From the NCBI GenBank assembly GCA_025056215.1, contig JANWWC010000005.1:62001-126000 (forward strand): 64,000 nt of DNA, in the 5' to 3' direction. Shown in pieces: positions 9,076-17,724 of this stretch. Both the position numbers and the translations under genes were made by a program. Source of the DNA: Cytophagales bacterium. GTDB lineage: Bacteria > Bacteroidota > Bacteroidia > Cytophagales > Flammeovirgaceae. Below the pieces are notes generated by a model that worked only from the letters and a program-made list of their open reading frames with translations, searched no databases and had not been told where the DNA came from. Within the stretch, counting starts at the first letter, position 1; the number at the start of each line of letters is the position of its first letter.

Positions 9076-9107
9076 TTTGTTTGACAAACAAAGCATTCAT
9101 AGATTTG
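9076..9107 (+). promoter_or_regulatory. Bacteroidota-type promoter of nqrF
   Basis: TTTG at 9076-9079, a 20-bp spacer and TAGATTTG at 9100-9107 match the sigma-ABfr consensus (TTTG, 19-21 bp, TAnnTTTG). A transcript would start near 9113, about 35 nt ahead of the nqrF ATG at 9147. This supports independent transcription of nqrF. Confidence 0.6.
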
Positions 9108-9146
9108 CAAAGAACGCATTAAACTACATTAAATCTCTTTGAGAAT

Positions 9147-10457
9147 ATGGGCTTAACGATTGGAGCATCTATCATAGCCTTCACACTCATTATAGTGCTG
9201 TTGGTATTAGTGTTATTTTTCGCGCAGTCTAAACTTGTGCAGAGCGGACCAGTAAAAATTATTATCAATGACGATGAAGAGCACCCTCTGATTGTGCCAG
9301 CAGGTTCTTCTTTGCTAGCTACGCTCTCATCTCAAAAAATCTTTTTGCCGTCTGCCTGCGGCGGAGGAGGAACATGCGCAATGTGTCGCTGTCAAGTACT
9401 TGAGGGAGGAGGAGATATTCTTCCAACAGAAATAGGACATCTGAGTCGGAAAGAACAACAAGAAAAAGTACGGTTGGCATGTCAAGTGAAGGTGAAGCAA
9501 AACATGCGCATACATGTTCCCGAAGAAATTTTTGGTATCAAAAAATGGGAATGCGAAGTAGTTTCTAATTATAATGTAGCTACTTTCATTAAAGAGTTCG
9601 TCGTAAAATTACCAGAGGGTGAAGTATTGAATTTTCAGCCAGGAGGTTATATTCAGATAGATGTCCCGCCTATTACAGTCGATTTTAGCAAAGATATTGA
9701 TATTCGCCCACACCCTGACGATCCTGCAGGACCAGATAAATTTAAACCCGATTGGGATAAATTTAATCTTTGGTCGTTGAAGATGGTGAACACAGAACCG
9801 CTCTTCAGAGCTTATTCGATGGCGAATCACCCTGCAGAAGGAAACATTATTATGTTGAACGTTCGAATTGCTACGCCACCATGGGACAGAGCCAATAATC
9901 GTTGGATGAATGTCAATCCAGGCGTTTGTTCAAGCTATATTTTTTCTCGCAAACCAGGCGACAAAGTGACCATCTCAGGACCTTATGGAGAATTTTTTAT
10001 TAAACATACGAAGAAGGAAATGGTTTATATCGGCGGGGGAGCAGGAATGGCACCTTTGCGCTCACACATCTTCCATCTTTTCCATACGCTTAAAACAACC
10101 GATAGAAAAGTTTCTTATTGGTATGGTGGACGCTCGCGTCGTGAACTCTTTTATACAGAACATTTTAGAAAAATAGAAAAAGAGTTTCCTAATTTCCGCT
10201 ATTACATTGTGCTTTCTGAGCCACTCCCAGAAGATAACTGGAAAGTAGCCAAAGATTTAGATGATCGAGAAGCGGATGGATTCTTAGGATTTGTCCATAA
10301 AGCCTTGTACGACAATTATCTTTCTAAGCATCCAGAACCTGAAGATATTGAGTACTATTTCTGTGGTCCTCCTATGATGAATGCCGCTGTCTTGAAAATG
10401 CTCGATGAATTAGGAGTTCCCAAAGATCATATTATGTTCGACGACTTTGGAGGCTAA
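9147..10457 (+). CDS. nqrF: Na+-translocating NADH:quinone reductase subunit F
   Basis: NqrF is the electron entry subunit of the sodium-pumping NADH:quinone reductase. It oxidises NADH and passes electrons through FAD and a 2Fe-2S centre. The N-terminal membrane helix spans residues 5-26. The ferredoxin-type cluster ligands are C71, C77, C80 and C112 ([10 protein letters not shown], then LACQ). FAD binding is seen in [10 protein letters not shown] and NADH binding in [15 protein letters not shown]. The C-terminus MFDDFGG is typical. The other subunits usually precede nqrF in one operon, but here the gene stands alone with its own promoter and terminator. Confidence 0.96.
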   Translation: MGLTIGASIIAFTLIIVLLVLVLFFAQSKLVQSGPVKIIINDDEEHPLIVPAGSSLLATLSSQKIFLPSACGGGGTCAMCRCQVLEGGGDILPTEIGHLSRKEQQEKVRLACQVKVKQNMRIHVPEEIFGIKKWECEVVSNYNVATFIKEFVVKLPEGEVLNFQPGGYIQIDVPPITVDFSKDIDIRPHPDDPAGPDKFKPDWDKFNLWSLKMVNTEPLFRAYSMANHPAEGNIIMLNVRIATPPWDRANNRWMNVNPGVCSSYIFSRKPGDKVTISGPYGEFFIKHTKKEMVYIGGGAGMAPLRSHIFHLFHTLKTTDRKVSYWYGGRSRRELFYTEHFRKIEKEFPNFRYYIVLSEPLPEDNWKVAKDLDDREADGFLGFVHKALYDNYLSKHPEPEDIEYYFCGPPMMNAAVLKMLDELGVPKDHIMFDDFGG

Positions 10458-10481
10458 AATTTATTTATCTGTAAAAATTAG

Positions 10482-10517
10482 AACCTACGAGCGTGGCGTA
10501 CTCGTAGGTTTTTTATT
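10482..10517 (+). terminator. rho-independent terminator after nqrF
   Basis: A perfect 10-bp stem AACCTACGAG (10482-10491) / CTCGTAGGTT (10501-10510) with a 9-nt loop is followed by TTTTATT. It begins 25 bp after the nqrF stop codon. A hairpin with a very similar stem occurs at 17363-17393. Confidence 0.85.
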
Positions 10518-10525
10518 AAGTAGAT

Positions 10526-11584
10526 CTAAAAGCTTATTGCTAATGAAGTAGTTATCCAAAAAGCACGCTTAGAAAATGAGTTTTGGTAGCTCTTAAAAAT
10601 TGCTTCATGGCCTTCAAAGCCTCTTCCTTCTAAACGCCAGAGTATTTTAGGAGCTAACCAATAATCGTAATTCAAAGAATAGCTAAATGTTGAAAATCCC
10701 TCTATTGAAGGAACTTGAATGATGTTTTGATGCTTATCGCGATAGTATTCACCTCGCAGAGCAATTTTCGCTCTGTCGTGAAGTTTGTATTGAGCGATAA
10801 CTACAGGCGAATACCATACAATCCAGTTTTTTGTAGGTTTTTGCTGTAATCCTATGTCAAAGCCTATTGTGAAATTTGCTTTTTTTGATAATAAAAGTTG
10901 TCCATAAAAGTTGTGAAAAAAACGAATAGTTTTGATAGAGTCGGAGCGCACCTCCCCTATGAAAGAACTGCTGTTGAGCAGTAAGTAATCAGATTGTGTA
11001 AAAACAATTTGATGTCCCCAGGCAGGTGTTCGAATATGATCTCTTCTTTGTATTTGTTGCCAACCATTTAGCAACAAACCTGCAAAAAACCAATTGTTTT
11101 GCGGATTAGTATAAGAAATTCTTATACCGCTTTCAAAATAAGGAGAGTTATCTGCTAAAATGCTCCTTGTCAGATTCCAACAATCTTTTCCAATAGCACT
11201 TTCAAACCCGATATGCGAAGGGAAAACGCCCGCATCGAGCCATATTTCTCGCTGTTTCGCAATTTTCCAACCTATGTTCGCTTCAAAGATATTTTTCAAT
11301 ACACCTGGTTCGTTTGCAAGATTAGTATTGGAGTAAGTGCCCGCCATGAATGCAAAATTGGTTCTTGTGCGTTCACTTTGGTATTGAACTTTTAAAAATC
11401 CGATATTTAAGTTGATTTCATTGTTTCTATGATAAGAACAAAAGTAACTCGGTTTTTCTGAGTTTTTTCCAAAGTCATAAGTGTAATAAGTTTCTAAGTA
11501 AGCTGAAAAAATAAGGGTATCCTTTTGAGCAAAAATTAAACTGTGTACTTGCAAGAAAATAAAAATTAAATAGTATTTTTTCAT
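10526..11584 (-). CDS. outer-membrane beta-barrel porin (BBP2-like)
   Basis: This protein of 352 residues has a signal peptide (cleavage after IFAQ) and many aromatic-rich amphipathic strands, ending in phenylalanine as outer-membrane barrels do. The opening SAYLETYYTYDFGK, the GTYSNTN and AGVFPSHIGFESAIGKDCWNLTRS segments resemble the putative beta-barrel porin-2 (OmpL-like) family of Bacteroidota. The transported solute is unknown. It lies 4 bp downstream of the Nudix gene on the same strand. Confidence 0.8.
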   Translation of the reverse strand: MKKYYLIFIFLQVHSLIFAQKDTLIFSAYLETYYTYDFGKNSEKPSYFCSYHRNNEINLNIGFLKVQYQSERTRTNFAFMAGTYSNTNLANEPGVLKNIFEANIGWKIAKQREIWLDAGVFPSHIGFESAIGKDCWNLTRSILADNSPYFESGIRISYTNPQNNWFFAGLLLNGWQQIQRRDHIRTPAWGHQIVFTQSDYLLLNSSSFIGEVRSDSIKTIRFFHNFYGQLLLSKKANFTIGFDIGLQQKPTKNWIVWYSPVVIAQYKLHDRAKIALRGEYYRDKHQNIIQVPSIEGFSTFSYSLNYDYWLAPKILWRLEGRGFEGHEAIFKSYQNSFSKRAFWITTSLAISF

Positions 11585-11588
11585 ATGC

Positions 11589-12071
11589 TTAAATTAGAAA
11601 AGCAGGCAAAGAGAACAAATCTTCAAAATTTTGAATGTGGTGTAAAATTTTATGATAAGTTTCTTTGGGGAAAGAATGTATTTCTGGCAAAGAAAGGAAT
11701 TTTACTTCTTTTAAGATTTGTTGATGAGAAGAAATTTCAGGGTCTTCTCCTGTTTTAAGTATTCCAGAAACTTTTTCAACTTCAAAAAAGAGCTCTATAG
11801 CATGAAGAGGAGGTTCTAAAAATTCGTGTAGGGTAAGATATTTTTTTACGTGGACTTGTAATCCTGTTTCTTCTTGAAATTCTCTTTTTAGCGCTTGATT
11901 CAAAGATTCTCCATATTGTACGCCACCTCCTGGCGGACACCAAAAATCTCCTTTCTTCGTGATGCTCCTATGGCAAGCCATTAAAACTTTATTGTTTTCT
12001 AAAAGTATTCCGCACACCCTTACACGAAGTTGCTTGCCAAATGTATTTATGGTTGCGTTAGAAATTTCCAT
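11589..12071 (-). CDS. Nudix hydrolase
   Basis: The 160-residue protein carries a complete Nudix box: a GG and then GVQYGESLNQALKREFQEET with the metal-binding REFQEE helix, near residues 47-70. The family hydrolyses nucleoside diphosphates linked to another group. The N-terminal VRVCGILLENNKVLMACH strand resembles the ADP-ribose or nucleotide pyrophosphatase group. The specific substrate cannot be told. It is the first gene of a unit with the porin. Confidence 0.88.
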   Translation of the reverse strand: MEISNATINTFGKQLRVRVCGILLENNKVLMACHRSITKKGDFWCPPGGGVQYGESLNQALKREFQEETGLQVHVKKYLTLHEFLEPPLHAIELFFEVEKVSGILKTGEDPEISSHQQILKEVKFLSLPEIHSFPKETYHKILHHIQNFEDLFSLPAFLI

Positions 12072-12552
12072 CGATGAAATCTAAATTATAGAATTTATAT
12101 TAAAAACTTTTGGCTTCTACGTTAATATAAGTAGAGGTCTTAACAAGGTGTTTCGCATATTTGTTATTTTTACTGTTGTCTGATTGATGCTTCATGAAGG
12201 GTTTTGATATCGAAGTTTCACAAAGTTATTTATCCTTTAAGATGATTTTTATTGCTAATTTTCTTTTTCGAATCAGAGCGAGCAGCAATTCGCATTCTTA
12301 TTATTATGCGTAGATGTTTTTTTTTTTTGATTTTGTTTATAAATCTCTGAAAAACAAGAACTGAAAGGAATTATTAGTGCGGATACTTTGATATTATTTG
12401 TGTGAATTTTTATTATTTCAGTATTTCAAGAACCTACACTCTAAACGATATTGTGGTACAGAATTCTGATTTTATTGTAAGTTTCAGATTATGTGGCTTT
12501 ATTGCAGTACGTTCGCAAACTATTCTACGTGATTCAATCCATTTCACACTTC
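12072..12552. other. long intergenic region before the GH1 gene
   Basis: About 480 bp lie between the divergent Nudix and beta-glucosidase genes. I see no open frame with coding character on either strand. It contains an 11-T run near 12320, a palindrome CTTCATGAAG near 12191 and a small GCGA/TCGC hairpin near 12278. It probably holds the promoters of both genes and may contain remains of a lost gene. No tRNA or known RNA element is recognisable. Confidence 0.4.
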
Positions 12553-13905
12553 ATGTATTTGGCGAGTTCTCTTAAAAAATCTTCTTTTGGACAGGAGTTC
12601 GTTTGGGGAACAGCTACTGCTGCTGCTCAAATTGAAGGTGCTTTTCTTGCTGACGGAAAAGGTCTCTCGATATGGGATACTTTTTCTGCTTTGAGAGGTA
12701 AAATCAAACAAAATCATCATAATCAAGTAGCATGTAATTTTTATTATAACTATCCTAATGATGTTCGTCTTATGAAAGAAATGAACATCAAGCACCATAG
12801 GTTCTCAATTGCATGGACAAGAGTACTGCCCGAAGGAGTTGGGAAGCCTAATCAGAAAGGATTGGATTTTTACGATAGACTCATCGATTTTCATTTGGAA
12901 TGCGGAATTACACCTTGGATTACGTTGTATCATTGGGATTTGCCGCAAATCCTTGAGAATCAAGGAGGTTGGACTAATAGAGAAATTCTTAACTGGTTTG
13001 CGGAATATGTCAATTTATGTACTCGAAAATATGGAGATCGGGTTAAAAATTGGATGGTGCTAAATGAACCTATGGTATTTACAGGAGCAGGATACTTTTT
13101 AGGGGTACATGCTCCTGGTAGAAAATGGTTGAATAATTTTCTGCCTGCTTGTCATCACGCTGCCTTGGCCATGGGAGTAGGAGGACGTATAGTGCGCCAA
13201 AATGTAAAGAATGCTCATCTCGGAACTACTTTTTCTTGCTCTTGGATTGAGCCCTATCGACCTGAAAAAGAATTAGACAAGCAAGCAGCTTTCCGAGTAG
13301 ACGCTTTATTAAATCGTTTGTTTCTTGAACCCGTGTTAGGATTAGGTTATCCTATTCAAGATATTCCATTGCTAAAAAAAATAGAAAAATACTTTTTGCC
13401 AGAAGATGAAAAATTATTGCCTTTTGAGTTTGATTTTATAGGGGTGCAGAATTATACGAGAGAAATTGTAAAATATTCATTTCTAACTCCTTATATCAAT
13501 GCTGAAATTATTCCTGGTAATAAGCGAAACGTTTTGCATACTCTTATGAACTGGGAAGTGTATCCAGAAAGTATTTATCACATATTAAAAAAGTATCATG
13601 CTTATCCACAAATCAAAAAGTTAATTGTTACCGAAAACGGCGCAGCCTTCGAGGACCATCTACATCACAACGAAGTGTACGATACAAAGCGTTTGCAGTT
13701 TTTGCAAGAATACATTTACCAAGTATTTCGAGCTAAACAAGAAGGAGTAAATGTGCAAGGATATTTTGTTTGGACGTTTATGGACAATTTTGAGTGGGCA
13801 GAGGGATATTCGCCCCGCTTTGGAATTGTGTATGTCGATTTTGATACACAAAAAAGAATTGTAAAAGAATCTGGTCGGTGGTATGCGAATTTTTTGTCTG
13901 AATAA
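12553..13905 (+). CDS. GH1 beta-glucosidase
   Basis: This is a family 1 glycoside hydrolase of about 450 residues with a TIM-barrel fold. The N-terminal signature FVWGTATAAAQIEGA, the TLYHWDLPQ strand, the acid/base glutamate in LNEPMV (about residue 170), the nucleophile glutamate in VTENGA (about residue 360) and the FMDNFEWAEGYSPRFG signature are all intact. It should hydrolyse beta-glucosides or beta-galactosides and has no signal peptide, so it is cytoplasmic. I prefer the ATG at 12553. A GTG at 12493 would add 20 residues ahead of the conserved start. Confidence 0.95.
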   Translation: MYLASSLKKSSFGQEFVWGTATAAAQIEGAFLADGKGLSIWDTFSALRGKIKQNHHNQVACNFYYNYPNDVRLMKEMNIKHHRFSIAWTRVLPEGVGKPNQKGLDFYDRLIDFHLECGITPWITLYHWDLPQILENQGGWTNREILNWFAEYVNLCTRKYGDRVKNWMVLNEPMVFTGAGYFLGVHAPGRKWLNNFLPACHHAALAMGVGGRIVRQNVKNAHLGTTFSCSWIEPYRPEKELDKQAAFRVDALLNRLFLEPVLGLGYPIQDIPLLKKIEKYFLPEDEKLLPFEFDFIGVQNYTREIVKYSFLTPYINAEIIPGNKRNVLHTLMNWEVYPESIYHILKKYHAYPQIKKLIVTENGAAFEDHLHHNEVYDTKRLQFLQEYIYQVFRAKQEGVNVQGYFVWTFMDNFEWAEGYSPRFGIVYVDFDTQKRIVKESGRWYANFLSE

Positions 13906-13926
13906 AAAAATGTCTAAGAATTTTTA

Positions 13927-13934
13927 TAGCTTTG
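13927..13934 (+). promoter_or_regulatory. -7 promoter element TAGCTTTG
   Basis: This octamer is a perfect TAnnTTTG match located 25 bp before the ATG at 13959. No good -33 TTTG is found at the expected distance. It overlaps the possible upstream TTG start at 13932, which argues for the ATG at 13959 as the true start. Confidence 0.4.
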
Positions 13935-13958
13935 AAAGCCATTAAAATTCTTTATCCT

Positions 13959-14858
13959 ATGACAAAGTACTTAAATACTATTTGCTTGTTGTTGTTCATA
14001 ACACTTGCTTGGGCACAAAATAAAAACAATCCAAAAAGCAATACCCCTACAAAGTCAGCTACTAGCGCTCCTACTGCTCCTACAGAAACTCCAGACGAAA
14101 AAGCGCTCCGAGAAGAATTTGAAAAGTTTGTAAAAGCTTATCAGACCATTCTTACCCATAAAGACCCTAAAAGCGTAATGAGATTTATGTCGCCAGCTTT
14201 AAAGTCCTGTTTTTATACTTCAGGCATTACAGATAAAATGAAACTTATCGAAGGTACTCTTGCTGATTTTGAGAACCACCTTTTAAAACTTATCCGCACA
14301 GAAGGCATGTCGATGACCTACGCCGTAGATAAAATTTTGCTTATTAAAACTAGAGAGAATACAGGCAATCTTGTGTATACCGTGAACTTTGAGACGCGCA
14401 TTAATGGCGCAATTTGGTCGAAAGGTTTTGAAACGGTGATGTTAATCTACAGAAAAATTGATGGAGATTGGAAAATAATTCATTTTACGAGCCTTAACAT
14501 CGAGGATGAAAAAGAAAAAGGAGTGTGTCAGTCGGAGTTTTATTTAGCCTCTGAAACAGGAAATTATATGACCAAAACCACCATACCGAGTGGACGTGGA
14601 TACACTACCAATGTGGATAACTTTGCTTTCACGATGGCTAATCAAGAGCGTATAATTTTAGTAGGAGATACTGCCTATAAATGGAAACCCTTAGGAGAAA
14701 TATGGCTTCAAAAAGAAGGGAAAGTAGGAGAATACTCTGATGTTTTGTTTATCGGAAAAGCTCATACACTCGACAAAGAAGATGCTATCATGTTGATTCT
14801 GAGAAATATGTATAAAGATAATTGTTCTGAAATTAAATTTTTAAACAAAAAACAGTAG
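13959..14858 (+). CDS. secreted protein with NTF2/SnoaL-like domain
   Basis: This gene codes for about 299 residues with a signal peptide (TICLLLFITLAWAQ) followed by a Thr/Ser/Pro-rich linker (about residues 20-45). A region of about 130 residues then reads like an NTF2/SnoaL fold: a helical FEKFVKAYQTILTHKDPKSVMRFMSP, a beta sheet and IDGDWKIIHFTSLNI. The last third contains a second beta-rich segment and is unassigned. Such proteins often act as periplasmic or secreted binding domains. No function can be given. Confidence 0.75.
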   Translation: MTKYLNTICLLLFITLAWAQNKNNPKSNTPTKSATSAPTAPTETPDEKALREEFEKFVKAYQTILTHKDPKSVMRFMSPALKSCFYTSGITDKMKLIEGTLADFENHLLKLIRTEGMSMTYAVDKILLIKTRENTGNLVYTVNFETRINGAIWSKGFETVMLIYRKIDGDWKIIHFTSLNIEDEKEKGVCQSEFYLASETGNYMTKTTIPSGRGYTTNVDNFAFTMANQERIILVGDTAYKWKPLGEIWLQKEGKVGEYSDVLFIGKAHTLDKEDAIMLILRNMYKDNCSEIKFLNKKQ

Positions 14859-14912
14859 TTTCATTTTGTATCAAAGGAGCTTTTTTTATTTACTTCTAAA
14901 CTTGTGGCAAGC

Positions 14913-16361
14913 TTAAGACAATAATTTGTCCTTTTCTTTTAAGTAGAGAATTAGAACTACTAAAGCCCAAAGAAGATTGCCAATAATAGTTTTGAGGGTA
15001 AAAGATTCAAAAGCAAAATGCAAAACCACACTTACTAAAAAACTGATTAAAAGGATTGATAACGGGAATGTCCACCGATAAGGAATAGGCATATACTTTT
15101 TTCCTATCCAAAAACAGCTTACAGCCATGCTTGTATAGGCAACTGCAGTTGTTATAGCGCTTCCTAAATAGCCCAATAAAGGAATAAGCGCATAATTGCC
15201 TACAAGTGTAAAAATAGCTGCTACTCCGCTAAAGATAACTCCCCAATATGTTTGGTTTGTAATTTTATACCATACTGATAAGTTATAGTAGATTCCTAGA
15301 GCTACATTTCCCAACAACAAAAAAGAGACAACTTCTAATCCTTGGCGATAAATGGGATTTTTTAAAAAAAGAAGTGCTATCCAATCTAAGTTTGCTCCGA
15401 TTCCTAGCAACATTGTTGCACAAATTAGAGTAAAATAATACATCGAATCAGCATAATATTGGAAAGAATTTTTATCAGATGCTTTGGCAAAAAAAAATGG
15501 TTCTGCTGCAAATCTATATGCTTGGACCGTTAGTGTAATAAATATGGAAAGCTTATAGCAAGCCGAATAGATTCCTACTGCTTCCTCTGCGTTCAGGTTA
15601 AGATAGAAGTGATGAGGAAGCCAATACTTGAGTAAGATACGGTCTGCTACTTCATTAATTGCAAATGCTATTCCTGAAAAAAGGATGGGTATTCCATATT
15701 TGAAAAGTTTTTGGACAAGTGATGAGTTCCAATAGAAGCGAAAATCTTTTAAAAGAGGAAAAAAGAAAGGGATCCAACATAAGTTTGCCAGAAGATTGGA
15801 TGCGAAAACAATGCCTATTTTGTCGTTGTAAAAAACAGGTAAACTATAAAAGTGTGGCAAAAACCAAAGAAATAAGTAGTTTAACCCTACGTTAAGAAGA
15901 ATATTTAAAATTTTTAAAAGTGCGAATTGTTTGGCTTTTTGTTGATAGCGAAGATGTGCAAATGGGATTACCATAAGTGTATCGATTGCCAAAATGCAAG
16001 AAAACCATTCTACGTATATAGATTTTTCTGTGTTTCCTATCCACGAAGCAATAGTTGCAGAATTAAAGTAGAGCAGGCTTGAAAATAACAATGTGCTAAA
16101 AATGAGTAAGGTAAGAATTTGGCGAAATACATAACTAGGTTCTTGTTCTTGCAGAGAAGTGAATCGAAAATAAGCTGTTTCCATTCCGTAAGTGTAGATG
16201 ACATTCAAAAAAGCTGCATATGCATAAAATTCCGATATTGTTCCGTATTCTTGTGCAGAGAGAACAGAAGTATGTAGGGGTACGAGAGCGTAATTAATGA
16301 TACGTGCTAAAATGCTGCTTAAGCCATAAAGAAGAGAATCCGAAAATAATTTTTTAAGCAT
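14913..16361 (-). CDS. polysaccharide (O-antigen type) flippase, MATE/Wzx family
   Basis: This integral membrane protein of 482 residues has 12 or more hydrophobic segments. It starts MLKKLFSDSLLYGLSSILARIINY and has the early AQEYGTISEFYAYA segment typical of Wzx / polysaccharide-biosynthesis flippases. These move undecaprenyl-linked glycans to the outer leaflet of the inner membrane. It is the third gene of the fur / HolD-like / flippase run, with a 3-bp gap to the gene before it. No glycosyltransferases adjoin it, so the glycan is unknown. Confidence 0.9.
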   Translation of the reverse strand: MLKKLFSDSLLYGLSSILARIINYALVPLHTSVLSAQEYGTISEFYAYAAFLNVIYTYGMETAYFRFTSLQEQEPSYVFRQILTLLIFSTLLFSSLLYFNSATIASWIGNTEKSIYVEWFSCILAIDTLMVIPFAHLRYQQKAKQFALLKILNILLNVGLNYLFLWFLPHFYSLPVFYNDKIGIVFASNLLANLCWIPFFFPLLKDFRFYWNSSLVQKLFKYGIPILFSGIAFAINEVADRILLKYWLPHHFYLNLNAEEAVGIYSACYKLSIFITLTVQAYRFAAEPFFFAKASDKNSFQYYADSMYYFTLICATMLLGIGANLDWIALLFLKNPIYRQGLEVVSFLLLGNVALGIYYNLSVWYKITNQTYWGVIFSGVAAIFTLVGNYALIPLLGYLGSAITTAVAYTSMAVSCFWIGKKYMPIPYRWTFPLSILLISFLVSVVLHFAFESFTLKTIIGNLLWALVVLILYLKEKDKLLS

Positions 16362-16364
16362 ATG

Positions 16365-16871
16365 TTATTGAATCTCAAAAAGTTGTTTGAGTGCATTCCA
16401 TAAAGCTATTTTTTTATTGCGGTCTTGACCTAAATCGGTAAGGGTATAGGTAGCAAGAATTGTGATATTTTGAAAGAAAGATATTTTGTTAGGAGAAAAT
16501 GAAGTGCGCAGTTTTAAACGAAACGGGCTAACCCCAAAAAGAATAATTTTTTTAGGAGAAAACGCTTGAATTATTTCTTCCCATGTAAGGCTTTTGTTTT
16601 CAGTTAAATTTATGATAGCTACTTCGTTTAGAGTAAGGTGGACGGCTTGTAAGATTTTATCTAATAAAGTAAATTCAAGAGTTTTTAGGAAGTCAGGTGT
16701 TCGCATTTCTAGGATGATCAGAATGTTTTTCTTGTTTGTGCCGTAAAATTGAAGTGGTAGTGTTGAAGAAATAGAAAATTGCGTAGAGGTGGCGTTTTTC
16801 TGTGTTTCTTCTTTTATGACGTATACAGGATTATCATGAAATAAGAAAGCTAAAAAAGTAAGATCTTCCAT
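16365..16871 (-). CDS. possible HolD-like (DNA polymerase III psi) protein
   Basis: The protein has 168 residues and no annotation I can give with certainty. It has alternating beta/alpha structure with a conserved-looking core LLDKILQAVHLTLNEVAIINL (residues about 87-107), KKIILFGVSPFRLKL and a C-terminal ATYTLTDLGQDRNKKIALW. The last segment resembles, from memory, the C-terminal part of E. coli HolD, where a short TDL motif is followed by a basic linker and ALW. This is a family-level guess based on pattern and length. Gaps of 3 bp on both sides tie it to fur and the flippase gene. Confidence 0.5.
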   Translation of the reverse strand: MEDLTFLAFLFHDNPVYVIKEETQKNATSTQFSISSTLPLQFYGTNKKNILIILEMRTPDFLKTLEFTLLDKILQAVHLTLNEVAIINLTENKSLTWEEIIQAFSPKKIILFGVSPFRLKLRTSFSPNKISFFQNITILATYTLTDLGQDRNKKIALWNALKQLFEIQ

Positions 16872-16874
16872 ATG

Positions 16875-17339
16875 TTATGATTTCTTCGGACGGTCGGGAC
16901 AATTCTCTTTGAGGCACTGTCCATATAAGTTAAGAGAGTGGTGAACAATTTGGAATTGATACATTTCGCCTACAAGGTTTTGAATATTTTGTACGCGAGG
17001 GTCGCAAAATTCGAGGACTTTATTACATTCCAAACAAATCAAATGATCGTGCTGGCGGAAGCCATACGATTTTTCGTACATGGCGAGATTTTTTCCAAAT
17101 TGGTGTTTGTTTACCAAGTCGCACTCTACCAACAGGTCTAATGTGTTATAAACCGTGGCGCGGCTAACGTGGTAATTTTTGTTTTTCATGCTTACATAAA
17201 GAGAATCCACGTCGAAGTGCCCATTTTTAGAATAGATTTCTTCTAAAATGGCGTATCTTTCTGGAGTTTTTCGCAGTTCTTTTTTTTCTAAGAATGCTGT
17301 AAAAATTTTTTTTACTTCTTCGTATTTGTTATCTGCCAT
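16875..17339 (-). CDS. fur: Fur-family transcriptional repressor
   Basis: This is a metal-responsive regulator of about 154 residues. The winged helix is visible as [14 protein letters not shown] and [19 protein letters not shown]. The metal-binding region includes [15 protein letters not shown] (a zinc-type CxxC) and a late C-x4-C (QCLKENC). The ATG at 17339 gives the usual start [13 protein letters not shown]; an in-frame ATG at 17360 is also possible. Iron uptake genes feoAB lie 8 kb away and are likely targets. It heads a run with the HolD-like and flippase genes, both joined by the same TAACATATG junction. Confidence 0.92.
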   Translation of the reverse strand: MADNKYEEVKKIFTAFLEKKELRKTPERYAILEEIYSKNGHFDVDSLYVSMKNKNYHVSRATVYNTLDLLVECDLVNKHQFGKNLAMYEKSYGFRQHDHLICLECNKVLEFCDPRVQNIQNLVGEMYQFQIVHHSLNLYGQCLKENCPDRPKKS

Positions 17340-17362
17340 AGTATCAGTTTTTAACAGCATAG

Positions 17363-17393
17363 ACCTACAAGACTTTGGGTAAGCCTTGTAGGT
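17363..17393 (-). terminator. hairpin between the DUF2795 gene and fur
   Basis: ACCTACAAG (17363-17371) and CTTGTAGGT (17385-17393) form a 9-bp stem with a 13-nt loop. On the minus strand it follows the DUF2795 gene by 12 bp and precedes fur by 24 bp. The T-run after it is weak, so it may attenuate rather than stop transcription into fur. Confidence 0.5.
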
Positions 17394-17405
17394 TCGTAAA
17401 AAGGT

Positions 17406-17627
17406 TTAATATTCATCGTCGTTAAACAAGAAATCTTCCTTTGTAGGATAATCAGGCCAAATTTCTTCAATGCTTTCATACGGTTGCCCGTCGTCTTCAA
17501 GCTCTTGAAGATTTTCGATTACTTCCAAAGGAGCCCCTGTTCGCATAGAATAGTCGATGAGTTCCTCTTTGGTTGCAGGCCAAGGGGCATCTTCCAAGTA
17601 CGAAGCTAGCTCTAAAGTCCAGTACAT
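17406..17627 (-). CDS. DUF2795 domain-containing small protein
   Basis: The protein has 73 residues from the ATG at 17627. It matches a highly conserved small acidic Bacteroidota protein: MYWTLELASYLEDAPWPATK, DYSMRTGAPLEVIENLQELE and an acidic end. The core belongs to DUF2795, whose function is unknown. An upstream TTG would add 11 non-conserved residues. It lies upstream of fur on the same strand, separated by a hairpin. Confidence 0.88.
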   Translation of the reverse strand: MYWTLELASYLEDAPWPATKEELIDYSMRTGAPLEVIENLQELEDDGQPYESIEEIWPDYPTKEDFLFNDDEY

Positions 17628-17724
17628 AATTATCCAGTGTTTAGGTTTACAACAATACAATAAAAGTTTTCAATGAAAATAAACCCAAAAAATTTAGAAA
17701 AGTTTCATGAAATTCCAAAAAAGT

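Noticed and set aside
12072-12552. Search for a decayed gene or RNA element before the GH1 gene
   Set aside because: Only short palindromes and T-runs are seen. No frame reaches 60 codons with coding character, and no riboswitch consensus could be recognised.
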